Below are positions 54,894 through 62,680 of a stretch of DNA of 64,000 nt, piece by piece. Every line of letters starts with the position of its first letter. The stretch's first letter is position 1. The notes below the pieces were generated by a model, which saw only the letters and a program-made list of their open reading frames with translations, did no database searches and had not been told where the DNA came from. The stretch comes from Bradyrhizobium sp. dw_78 (GTDB taxonomy: Bacteria; Pseudomonadota; Alphaproteobacteria; Rhizobiales; Xanthobacteraceae), in assembly GCF_018449525.1 (NCBI RefSeq), contig NZ_JAAVUS010000001.1, positions 62,001 through 126,000 of the forward strand, written 5' to 3'. Position numbers and translations under genes: made by a program.

Positions 54894-55054
54894 AGGCTTC
54901 TGAACCAAACTAACTGTGGCGCCGAAGGCCTGCGAAGCCCTCGAAATTTGCAAATCGTAACAGCCCAGGTGTCGGACGAAAGCGGGGTCGGGGCTGCGAT
55001 TAGAATTCTTATGTTTGGGTCTCAATTCATTTGATGAAATGGGGGGGCAACGCC

Positions 55055-55240
55055 GTGACACTGACTTGGATTATCATCATCGCTGGTGCGGTGCTGTTCG
55101 GCCTCTACTTGTTGGGGCGAATGACACCGGAATCTCGCCTGCGCCAGCCGATCATCGATACATCAACAGTGCCTGAATGGGCAAAGGTTCTGGCTTTCAT
55201 TATCGTAATCTGCGCAGCGATCATTTGGTTCGTTAGCTGA
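55055..55240 (+). CDS. Small two-helix membrane protein (cargo 2)
   Basis: About 61 residues from GTG 55055, after a G-rich ribosome site (ATG 55034 or 55031 alternatives). Helix 1 TWIIIIAGAVLFGLYLLG, a polar loop, helix 2 VLAFIIVICAAIIWFVS. It lies 22 bp before the next cargo gene, so the two are probably co-expressed, a pattern seen in effector/membrane pairs but not proof of one. Confidence 0.65.
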   Translation: MTLTWIIIIAGAVLFGLYLLGRMTPESRLRQPIIDTSTVPEWAKVLAFIIVICAAIIWFVS

Positions 55241-55262
55241 TTTAACTGTGGGAGCGGCAGCG

Positions 55263-55859
55263 ATGTTTGGACTCTTCAAGAAGCAGATTACGCTGGTCGA
55301 GTTCGGTCAAGGAATCGTCCAGTTGGTAAATGAGCCGATCTCGTCAGATTGCAGCCGTGCGCTGGGAATGCGCTTTGAGAATTGGGACGGCTCGAATGGC
55401 TGGTCTAATTTTCTCCAGAGCAGGGGCATCCCGATCCCGACGCAGAAGCTGCACTATCGATTGTGGGTCCAGGCCGCTATTCAGGCGTCCTGCACCCAAT
55501 TCGATGAAGCCAAGCGCAGAACAATTACGCAGAGCGCAATGGAGGCTTTCTCCGAGGCGATTCCCAACTACGATCTCGGATCGACCTACAACGCGCTCGA
55601 ATCAGCTTATCGAGGGCTATACAATTTTTCCCCGAGGCTTGCGCCGCTGAGCAATCCGGGCGCAGCAATCAACTTCCTGCCTAATCCCCACGTCGGTGTG
55701 CTGAACGCAAAGTATCTGATCGAAGCGTTTGTGTTTCCACACATGCCGAACAGTGCGGCATTTATCGATGAATTCCAGTCGTACAGCAGCACCGTTTGCG
55801 CATCTATAGGAACCGTGAGTAGGGCCATTAGCCACATATCAAAATCGTTCAAAGCTTAA
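55263..55859 (+). CDS. Cargo protein of unknown function (3)
   Basis: 198 residues from ATG 55263 after GGAG. Mostly helical and soluble. FGLFKKQITLVEFGQGIVQLVNEP opens it, WSNFLQSRGIPIPTQKLHYRLWVQAAIQASCTQFDEAKR is the most structured part. No family recognised. It follows the two-helix membrane protein in the same direction. Confidence 0.65.
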   Translation: MFGLFKKQITLVEFGQGIVQLVNEPISSDCSRALGMRFENWDGSNGWSNFLQSRGIPIPTQKLHYRLWVQAAIQASCTQFDEAKRRTITQSAMEAFSEAIPNYDLGSTYNALESAYRGLYNFSPRLAPLSNPGAAINFLPNPHVGVLNAKYLIEAFVFPHMPNSAAFIDEFQSYSSTVCASIGTVSRAISHISKSFKA

Positions 55860-56067
55860 ATGCATAAAACGAATCCGGAACACTATGGGCGAAAGCCGGG
55901 CGGAAGAGAGGGACGACGCAATGAGACGCGGTGCTGCCATGATGGCGGTTGTTGGCGTTTATTGGCTGTGGGAAGATTCCCATCCATCAAAGCGCAATGT
56001 CCGACCATAGAGGTTCCGCGCGAATTACGTTCGGCGTTGCCGTCATCGATAGATGAGGGGCGTCTAC
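55860..56067. other. Gene-free gap between convergent cargo genes
   Basis: Nothing supported. It lies between the stop of the 198-residue gene and the stop of the minus-strand 460-residue gene. No clear hairpin with a T-run is seen. Confidence 0.35.
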
Positions 56068-57450
56068 TCAGTTTTTCACCACGTCCATGAGCTTGATGCC
56101 TAAGTCGCGTGCCACATCAAGCGCATAAGAACCTTGGGTGGACCGATCTGCGAAGGGGTGACCAAGTTGCCAAGCATCCTCCATTCCGCCGTCGCGGTCG
56201 AGCTTGACTAGTAGCACGCCGTGCTGACCTGGCTCCTGCTCGATCATCCAAACGGCGTAGCCTTGCGGATTCTTCCGCACCTCGACCGCAAAGTCGGAAG
56301 CTTGCGGCTGAGATGTTTGGCCGACTTGGGAACGGAGCGCTTCATAGGCCATCTCGACCTCCGCAAAACGATTAGCGGATGCGTCCCAGAGCTGCTTAAA
56401 CGTACCGTCATTTTGTAGAGGAAGCTTCACAAGCGATTCTGAATCTTGCAGTATTTCGAATGTCAGATCTTTCCCTGCCATAAAAGCACGCAGAAGTGTG
56501 GCCGTATCGTTACGTCCACCGAATTTTGCGAAGATGGCTGTCTCGCCATCGACCGGGCTGGCGAAAACATCGAAGTCTCCACCTTCTGATCTGTCAACGG
56601 TTATGACGCGCAAGACAAATTCCGCTTCATGCGGCAAACGGAACGGGCGGAAATAGAATCGAACACTTCGATTGAGGCTTAATCCATAGCTTCCGTTAGC
56701 CTCCGAGCGGAGGCCAGCACTCTCGATTGTGCATTCAATACGCACGGCCGCAGTCGTGTCAGGCGGCGGCAGGCCCGAGAATTCATAGACTCGGCTGAAC
56801 TCATCCTTTGGGCGGGGGCCATCAATGCCGGCCTCGCCTTGCTTGATCTGCCATTGGCTTGGCCCGGCGGCAAATGTCGTTGCCGCTTTCGGTTTTGCAT
56901 GGGTTGTCGTTGACGACTCTGACTTGGCGTTCGTTGGCGGTTTTGAAGGTGGAACCCAATTGGGATCGCGTAAATCGTCGGCCGATACTTGCAGTGAAAA
57001 ATGAGTCCGAGTCGCTAGTGTCTTGGACGATAAGTCCTGGCCCATGTCGATCAGCCGAGAGATAGCGGGAGACCAAGGGCTGCGCTCATTGAGCGTTCTG
57101 AAGTTCTTCTCTTGCCCAGGCCGCCGCCAATGAGTCCGCGCATAGCGCAACATATCGGCATCTGTGCGCCGATAAATGACGATGAACTCCTCATCTTGAG
57201 CTTCACGGTTCTTAAAGCGAAAATAGTGGCGCAAATGCTCCGATGAGTCATCGGCGATCACGAACTCCAGCAGCTTCATCCCGGAGAGTGGATTAAGTGA
57301 TTCAAGAATGTCGCGCTTACCGAAACCGAATAGATCGCTTAGGAACCCCACATGAACCCCCAGGATAGATTGCTTCCCACGGCATGATGTTCTGTCCAAC
57401 TGACCATCATCAAGAGTGAAAGTGGTCGGGCTTGGAAATTCAGTATGCAT
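56068..57450 (-). CDS. Cargo protein of unknown function (4), two-domain
   Basis: 460 residues. N-terminal part (about 1-165) with GKRDILESLNPLSGMKLLEFVIADDSSEHLRHYFRF and EFIVIYRRTDADML. A low-complexity Ser/Thr/Lys/Ala linker near 170-205 (KSESSTTTHAKPKAATTFAAG). A C-terminal part rich in predicted strands (YGLSLNRSVRFYFRPFRLPHEAEFVLRVITVD). It looks modular and cytoplasmic; no catalytic motif is seen. AT-rich. It is the gene nearest attR, 226 bp away, a usual place for defence or fitness cargo. Confidence 0.65.
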   Translation of the reverse strand: MHTEFPSPTTFTLDDGQLDRTSCRGKQSILGVHVGFLSDLFGFGKRDILESLNPLSGMKLLEFVIADDSSEHLRHYFRFKNREAQDEEFIVIYRRTDADMLRYARTHWRRPGQEKNFRTLNERSPWSPAISRLIDMGQDLSSKTLATRTHFSLQVSADDLRDPNWVPPSKPPTNAKSESSTTTHAKPKAATTFAAGPSQWQIKQGEAGIDGPRPKDEFSRVYEFSGLPPPDTTAAVRIECTIESAGLRSEANGSYGLSLNRSVRFYFRPFRLPHEAEFVLRVITVDRSEGGDFDVFASPVDGETAIFAKFGGRNDTATLLRAFMAGKDLTFEILQDSESLVKLPLQNDGTFKQLWDASANRFAEVEMAYEALRSQVGQTSQPQASDFAVEVRKNPQGYAVWMIEQEPGQHGVLLVKLDRDGGMEDAWQLGHPFADRSTQGSYALDVARDLGIKLMDVVKN

Positions 57451-57656
57451 TGATTCAGATTCGTCAATAATAACAATAGTGTATCACATTGAGGCGGATC
57501 GAAAAGACTATGCGTTCTCGATGGAAAGGGCACGGTTGCAGATGGCAAAAAGCCGCTGAGTTGCGCGCCCTGGCTCAATATGGCTTGTCAGCACTGAAAT
57601 TGGCGTCCTAGCGAGGTCGCCGGATAGTGGATATTAAATCTCCACAGCCAGCAGGT

Positions 57657-57700
57657 GTCGGTTTCGGTCGAAACCTGCCCGTGCATGACGGGGTGAGAGG
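57657..57700. other. attR of the mobilizable element
   Basis: Element side GTCGGTTTCGGTCGAAACCT (57657-57676), core GCCC (57677-57680), then host GTGCATGACGGGG. Fused at the core with attL's element side, it forms a 44-bp imperfect palindrome. Confidence 0.88.
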
Positions 57701-57787
57701 CGCGCTCGCGCAATTACGCCGGCTGTTTGAAAACAAGGATTGTCCGCGATGGGCAGACGCCTCATCCGAGCCCCATTACACAAAAAG

Positions 57788-57815
57788 AAAACGCCCGTGG
57801 GGGAGCGGGCGTTTT
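57788..57815 (-). terminator. Rho-independent terminator beyond the small exported protein
   Basis: Ten perfect pairs AAAACGCCCG / CGGGCGTTTT around an 8-base loop, then TTTTCTTTTTG on the minus strand. It lies 94 bp beyond the stop of the gene ending at 57909. The plus strand has only TTTTC. Confidence 0.85.
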
Positions 57816-57908
57816 CGATAGTCAACTTTGGGGTAGTTGGGGTCTTCTAAATATCCACACGGCACTTTGGGGGGCTGGTAAAGCGCCGCGTGAATTCACA
57901 AAACTCGT

Positions 57909-58106
57909 TCAGCGTATGATCGACGTATCCGAACTGGTCATGGTTACGGTCTTTTCCGCCTTGATGACGTGCGCGGTCTGCGCATAGACATCGTTGCTGC
58001 TGTGGGCCGCGATTCCGACGCCTGCCACTGCGATGCCCGCAACGAGCGCCACGACCACGATCTTCAGATGGGTCATACGGTCTGCGCTGTAGATCGAATG
58101 GTTCAT
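57909..58106 (-). CDS. Small exported protein of unknown function
   Basis: 65 residues; AGGAGG precedes ATG 58106. One hydrophobic helix (LKIVVVALVAGIAVAGVGIAA) followed by a short polar tail (SSNDVYAQTAHVIKAEKTVTMTSSD) suggests a signal peptide or anchor. Related small proteins occur in Bradyrhizobium-group genomes; no function is known. Confidence 0.7.
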   Translation of the reverse strand: MNHSIYSADRMTHLKIVVVALVAGIAVAGVGIAAHSSNDVYAQTAHVIKAEKTVTMTSSDTSIIR

Positions 58107-58580
58107 TGGAGCCTCCTGCCGTCTCGCTGCCTCCTGCGAATTGGTGTTTCGCGTCCACGGGCAGGTTCAACAACTCGGTGTTGCAAACGTGGGGATTCGT
58201 CCTTCCGTTCCAAATGGACGATCACAAGGCGGTGAAAAGACGTGAATGCCCGTGTTTAAAAAACGGCCGATTTCGAAATTAGTACAATTATTTCAATGTA
58301 TTGATTTGGTGTTGGTATCGAAATGCCTGGGCCGGGCTCAGGTCTGTTTTCGTCAATAAATCATTTGCTTGTGGCGAAAAAACCTCGCGCCAACTGCTTC
58401 GCTTTGAGAGGCCGGCCAGAGCGGTTTCGAGCGCAAGCCTGCCTTGGACCTACCGATTCGCGGGGAATACCGGTTCGCATGGAGCGCATGGAGAAAGCGC
58501 GTCAGAACAAGACTTCATAGCGTTTTCGAGCGAAGTGGTTTCCGGTTCGCGTGAAGAAAACGCGTCAGAACAAGACTCTA
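58107..58580 (+). repeat. Gene-free zone with two copies of the dispersed repeat (copy 4)
   Basis: A partial copy (about 58465-58513) and a full copy (58517-58580, ATAGCGTTTTCGAGCGAAG ... GAAGAAAACGCGTCAGAACA) lie in tandem, each ending in CAGAACAAGACT. The second includes the TAG stop of flhA (58578-58580). The rest of the stretch (58107-58460) contains no supported gene. Confidence 0.75.
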
Positions 58581-60710
58581 GACGCTTCCGACCGTCTTCA
58601 GGCGCGCCCTCGGGTGGATTTCCGCCTGGGACAGCACGGGGGTCTGCGACCTGAACCGTTCCACCAGCGAGCGCACGAACGGCCGGATCGACGCCGACGT
58701 CACCAGCACCGGCGCTTCGCCTTCGCGCGCAGCCCGCTCGAAGGCGTCGCGCACCACCGTCATGAACTCGGACAGCTTGGAAGGCTGCATCGCGAGGCTG
58801 CGTTCGTCGCCCTGTCCGATCAGCGATTCGGCAAAGGCCTGCTCCCATTTGGCGGAGAGCGCGATCAGCGGCAGGTAACCATTATGGGAGGTGTTCTGCG
58901 CGCAAATCTGCCGCGCCAGGCGGGCGCGGACGTGTTCGACCATGGTGGTCGGGTTGCGCGAGAACGCCAGCGCATCGGCGATGCCTTCGAGGATGGTCGA
59001 AAGATCGCGGATCGAGATGCGTTCGCCCAGCAGCAATTGCAGCACGCGCTGGATGCCGGAAACGGTGACCATGCTCGGCACGATGTCCTTGACCAGTTCG
59101 CTCTGCTCCTTGGGCAGCTCCTTCAGGAGCTTCTGCACCTCGCCATAGGACAACAGGTCCGACATGTTGTTCTTGAGCAGTTCGGTGAGATGGGTCGAGA
59201 GCACGGTGGCGGCGTCCACCACCGTATAGCCCTTCAGCGAGGCTTCCTCCTTCAGGCTGGCGTCGACCCAGGTCGCCGGCAGGCCGAAGGTCGGCTCGGT
59301 GGTGTGAATGCCGGGTACCGCGACCTGGTTGCCGGCGGGATCCATGACCATGAACTGGTTGGGCCAGATCCGCCCCGTGCCGGCGTCCACTTCCTTGATC
59401 TTGATGATATAGGTGTTGGCTTCGAGCTGGACGTTGTCGAGGATGCGTACCGCCGGCATCACGAAACCCATCTCGATCGCGAGCGAACGGCGCAGCGCCT
59501 TGATCTGCTCGGTCAGGCGGTCGGTCCCGTCGGGGCCGTTGACCAGCGGCAGCAGCGCATAGCCGAGCTCGATCTTGAGATCGTCGATTTTCAGCGCCGT
59601 CGAAATCGGCTCTTCGGCCGCGGCGGCCGCCGCCGCGTCTGCCGCGGGCTTCGCCGCGGCACTGTCTTCCGCGGTCTTGGCGGCGCTCTTCTTTCCCTGC
59701 GCCCACCAGGCGAGCGCGCCGGCGCCGCTGCCCAGCAGCAGGAAGGGGATCATCGGGATGCCCGGCAACATCGCCAGCACGATCATCACGCCGGACGACA
59801 TGCCGAGCGCCTGCGGATAACCGGAGAACTGTTTCATCAGCGCCTTGTCGGCGGCGCCGCTGACGCCGGCCTTCGAGACCAGGAGGCCCGCCGCGGTGGA
59901 GACGATCAGGGCGGGGATCTGGGTGACCAGACCGTCGCCGACGGTCAGCAGCGTGTAGGTCTGCGCGGCTTCGCCAAAGCCCAGGCCTTGCTGCGCCACG
60001 CCGATGATGATGCCGCCGATGACATTGATGAAAACGACCAGCAGGCCCGCGATGGCATCGCCGCGGACGAATTTCGACGCACCGTCCATCGCGCCGAAGA
60101 AGCCGCTTTCGTCTTCCAGCGCCTTGCGGCGCTCCTTGGCGACCTTCTCGTCGATCAGGCCCGCGGAGAGATCGGCGTCGATCGCCATCTGCTTGCCCGG
60201 CATCGAATCGAGGTGGAAGCGCGCCGCGACTTCCGCGATGCGTCCCGAACCCTTGGTGATGACGACGAAGTTGACGATGACCAGAATGGCGAAGACGATA
60301 ATTCCGATCACGAAATTGCCGCCCATCACGAAACTGCCGAACGCCTGGATGACGTGGCCGGCGGCGTCGGTGCCCTCATGGCCGCGCGACAGGATCAGCC
60401 GCGTCGATGCGAGGTTGAGCGACAGCCGCAGCATCGTTGAAATCAGCAGCACGGTCGGGAACGAAGAGAATTCCAGCGGCGTCTGGATGAACAGCGACGT
60501 CATCAGGATCAGGATCGACAGCGTGATCGAGATCGCCAGAAACAGGTCGAGCACGACCGAAGGCAGCGGCAGGATCAGCACGACCAGAATGGTGAGGACG
60601 CCGAACGCCAGCGCGAGATCGCCGCGCTTCAAGGCTTTTACGATGTCATTGAGGCTTGGAAGTCTCCGCCTCGGCGCCGCTGCGCCTATACCTGCCGTGA
60701 CATCAACCAT
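58578..60710 (-). CDS. flhA: Flagellar export gate protein FlhA
   Basis: 710 residues from ATG 60710, with GAGGAG upstream; the frame extends to 60812 without similarity. N-terminal export-gate membrane domain of about eight helices, with the FHIPEP-type stretch FSSFPTVLLISTMLRLSLNLASTRLILSRG and ARFHLDSMPGKQMAIDADL. C-terminal cytosolic domain (LGYALLPLVNG, MGFVMPAVRILDN, VVDAATVLSTHLTELLKNN) binds substrate-chaperone complexes. It is cut off from fliI/fliJ by the mobilizable element. Confidence 0.97.
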   Translation of the reverse strand: MVDVTAGIGAAAPRRRLPSLNDIVKALKRGDLALAFGVLTILVVLILPLPSVVLDLFLAISITLSILILMTSLFIQTPLEFSSFPTVLLISTMLRLSLNLASTRLILSRGHEGTDAAGHVIQAFGSFVMGGNFVIGIIVFAILVIVNFVVITKGSGRIAEVAARFHLDSMPGKQMAIDADLSAGLIDEKVAKERRKALEDESGFFGAMDGASKFVRGDAIAGLLVVFINVIGGIIIGVAQQGLGFGEAAQTYTLLTVGDGLVTQIPALIVSTAAGLLVSKAGVSGAADKALMKQFSGYPQALGMSSGVMIVLAMLPGIPMIPFLLLGSGAGALAWWAQGKKSAAKTAEDSAAAKPAADAAAAAAAEEPISTALKIDDLKIELGYALLPLVNGPDGTDRLTEQIKALRRSLAIEMGFVMPAVRILDNVQLEANTYIIKIKEVDAGTGRIWPNQFMVMDPAGNQVAVPGIHTTEPTFGLPATWVDASLKEEASLKGYTVVDAATVLSTHLTELLKNNMSDLLSYGEVQKLLKELPKEQSELVKDIVPSMVTVSGIQRVLQLLLGERISIRDLSTILEGIADALAFSRNPTTMVEHVRARLARQICAQNTSHNGYLPLIALSAKWEQAFAESLIGQGDERSLAMQPSKLSEFMTVVRDAFERAAREGEAPVLVTSASIRPFVRSLVERFRSQTPVLSQAEIHPRARLKTVGSV

Positions 60711-60880
60711 CGCTACGGTATCTCCTCGCGGATGGCGCCCCCGGGCGCCAAGCGACTGCGCAGCGGCCGGGAGACCGCCGTTTCGAAAGTGAGGCACCGC
60801 ACTGGCGTCCACGGGAACTCCCCCGTTTTACGCGGCCGACGATACTCGACTTCACCCGGCAATTTTTGCCCAGTGTATGG

Positions 60881-60896
60881 TTAGCAAAGGGTTAAC
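60881..60896. promoter_or_regulatory. Candidate CtrA box upstream of flhA
   Basis: TTAG-CAAAGGG-TTAAC fits TTAA-N7-TTAAC with one mismatch, 171 bp before the flhA start. Together with the site at 35420 it suggests CtrA control of motility genes here. Confidence 0.5.
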
Positions 60897-60993
60897 GAAG
60901 CGCCATTGCGTTGCCTTCTTGTCCCGTCCGTATGCCTAATATCGCGCCATATCGCTTGACCCGAAGATTGCCAATGGCGAGATTAGGTGTGCC

Positions 60994-62254
60994 GTGGAAA
61001 TTTCTTCTCACTTCGTCCGGGATTCCGAGTTGTTCATTCCCGATTCGCGCCGGGCATGGGCGCGGCTGGCCGTGGCCGTGGTGATCGGCGCCTTGGGCAG
61101 CGTCGGCATGTGGTCGGTCGTGGTGGCGTTGCCGGAGGTGCAGGGCGCCTTCGGGGCGAGCCGGGGCACGGCTTCGCTGGCCTATACCGTGGCGATGCTC
61201 GGCTTCGGTTCCGGCGGGGTGCTCACCGGAAAGATCACCGACCGCTATGGCATCGTCGCCGCGATCGGGCTCGGCATCGGCTTCCTCGCCCTTGGCTATA
61301 TCGGCGCGGGGATGTCGTCGTCGGTCTGGCAGTTCATCCTCATGCACTTCGCCATCGGCCTCAGTTCGTCGGCGACGTTCGGTCCGCTGATGGCCGAAGC
61401 CTCGCACTGGTTCGAGCGCCATCGCGGGCTCGCCGTCACCATCGCCGCCAGCGGCAGTTATATCGGCGGCACGATCTGGCCGCCGGTGATGAACTGGGGC
61501 ATGGAGGCGGTGGGTTGGCGCGACACCCATATCGCCGTCGGCATCTTCACGGCGCTGGCGATGACGCTCGCGCTCGTCGCGTTGCGCCTGCTGATGGGGC
61601 CGGCGGCGCGGCGCAGCCATGTCAATGCGCCGCCGCCGCGCGTCGATCTGCGGCTCAGCGCCAACACGCTGACGGTGATGCTGTCGCTCGCCAGCGTCGC
61701 CTGCTGCGTGGCGATGTCGATGCCGCAGGTCCATATCGTCGCCTATTGCGGCGATCTCGGTTACGGCGTCGCGCGCGGCGCCGAGATGCTGTCGCTGATG
61801 TTGGGCTTCGGGATCGTCAGCCGCATCGGTTCGGGATTTCTCGCCGACCGGATCGGCGGCATCCGGACGCTGTTGATCGGATCGGTGGCGCAGGGCTTTG
61901 CGCTGTTGTTCTACCTGTTCTTCGACAGCCTGACCTCGCTCTATGTCATCTCCGCGATGTTCGGCCTGTTTCAGGGCGGCATCGTGCCGCTATGCCATCA
62001 TCGTGCGCGAAGCGATGCCGGCACGGGAGGCGGCGACCCGCGTCGGCATCGTCATCTTCGCCTCCGTGTTCGGCATGTCGTTCGGCGGCTGGATCTCCGG
62101 CGTGATCTTCGATGCCACCGGCTCCTACGCCGCGGCGTTCCTGAACGGGCTGGCGTGGAACGCGCTCAACATCACCATCACGGTGTCGCTGTTGATCAGA
62201 TCGCGCGCGCGACCGGCAATGGCCTGGACCCGCGTTTTCGGGCGAAGCGGATAG
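60994..62254 (+). pseudogene. MFS transporter broken by a frameshift near 61990
   Basis: Start ATG 60994. Twelve-helix major facilitator: LAVAVVIGALGSVGMWSVVVAL, the RYG-containing loop TGKITDRYGIVAA, FLADRIGGIRTLLIGSVAQG. The reading frame is normal to FGLFQGGIVP (near 61990), then the sense passes to another frame that encodes YAIIVREAMPAREAATRVGIVIFASVFG and the last helices, ending at 62254. The change equals one inserted or two lost bases. Translation without correction would lose helices 11-12. The last residues (VFGRSG) come from a dispersed repeat. A sequencing error is possible. Confidence 0.85.
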
Positions 62255-62278
62255 CGGTCTGCGTCAGGAAAACGCTAG
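62231..62278 (+). repeat. Dispersed intergenic repeat, copy 5
   Basis: GCGTTTTCGGGCGAAGCGGA and CAGGAAAACGC match the family. It contains the stop of the MFS frame (62252-62254) and the TAG stop of the convergent ybgE-like gene (62275-62277). Confidence 0.8.
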
Positions 62279-62565
62279 CGCACGAACAGCAACAAAGCGC
62301 CGCCGATCATCAGCGTCCAGGCGCAGGCGGGTCCGAACAGGATCCGGAGCCATCTGTTCTCCGGCCGGAATCCGATGCCGTAGACAAAAGCCCCGGTGAT
62401 ACCCAGCAGCAGGATCGATAGCGCAGGGTGCAACATCGCCCCCTGCACATGGCGCAGGAGAAATGGAAACAGCATCAAAACGAGACTGGCTCCGGCAGCG
62501 ACGGCAAAGGAGGCCGTCTGGATCAGTCGCGCGGCTGTGGTGCGTTCACCGCTCTCGCCGGGCAT
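62275..62565 (-). CDS. ybgE: Cyd operon protein YbgE family
   Basis: 96 residues from ATG 62565. Three hydrophobic helices (IQTASFAVAAGASLVLMLFPF, ALSILLLGITGAFVYGIGF, ILFGPACAWTLMIGGALLLFV), size as E. coli YbgE. It overlaps the cydX stop by 20 bp and closes the cydABX-ybgE operon. Its role in cytochrome bd assembly is unproven. Confidence 0.8.
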   Translation of the reverse strand: MPGESGERTTAARLIQTASFAVAAGASLVLMLFPFLLRHVQGAMLHPALSILLLGITGAFVYGIGFRPENRWLRILFGPACAWTLMIGGALLLFVR

Positions 62566-62665
62566 TGTCGATTTCCCGTTGCGCATGGGCTTCGAACCAC
62601 ATCGCATTCAATATCGCGAAGGTGCCGGCAAAGCCAACGCCGAGAATCCATGAGAAATACCACAT
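62546..62665 (-). CDS. cydX: Cytochrome bd oxidase small subunit CydX
   Basis: 39 residues, start ATG 62665 and stop TGA at 62546-62548. MWYFSWILGVGFAG followed by TFAILNAMWFEA and a basic/acidic tail matches the CydX pattern of one helix with the WYFSWILG opening. It lies 15 bp after cydB and overlaps ybgE. CydX stabilises the oxidase hemes. Confidence 0.93.
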   Translation of the reverse strand: MWYFSWILGVGFAGTFAILNAMWFEAHAQREIDNARRER

Positions 62666-62680
62666 TACCAGATATCCCTT

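Larger units (their letters stand above)
46716..57680. mobile_element. Integrative mobilizable element (serine integrase, TraA relaxase, oriT, HigBA, cargo)
   Basis: Bounded by the 4-bp direct repeat GCCC (46716-46719 and 57677-57680), giving a 10,961-bp unit. Order: integrase, small protein, HigA, HigB, two small genes, TraA (all minus), oriT, TraC, TraD, and three cargo genes (plus), then one cargo gene (minus). It has transfer-start functions but no mating-pair or coupling genes, so it must borrow a conjugation machine. It separates fliI/fliJ from flhA. The cargo is clearly more AT-rich than the host. Confidence 0.93.

Noticed and set aside
58551..60440. 629-codon plus-strand open frame
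   Set aside because: Antisense to flhA and without protein-like motifs.
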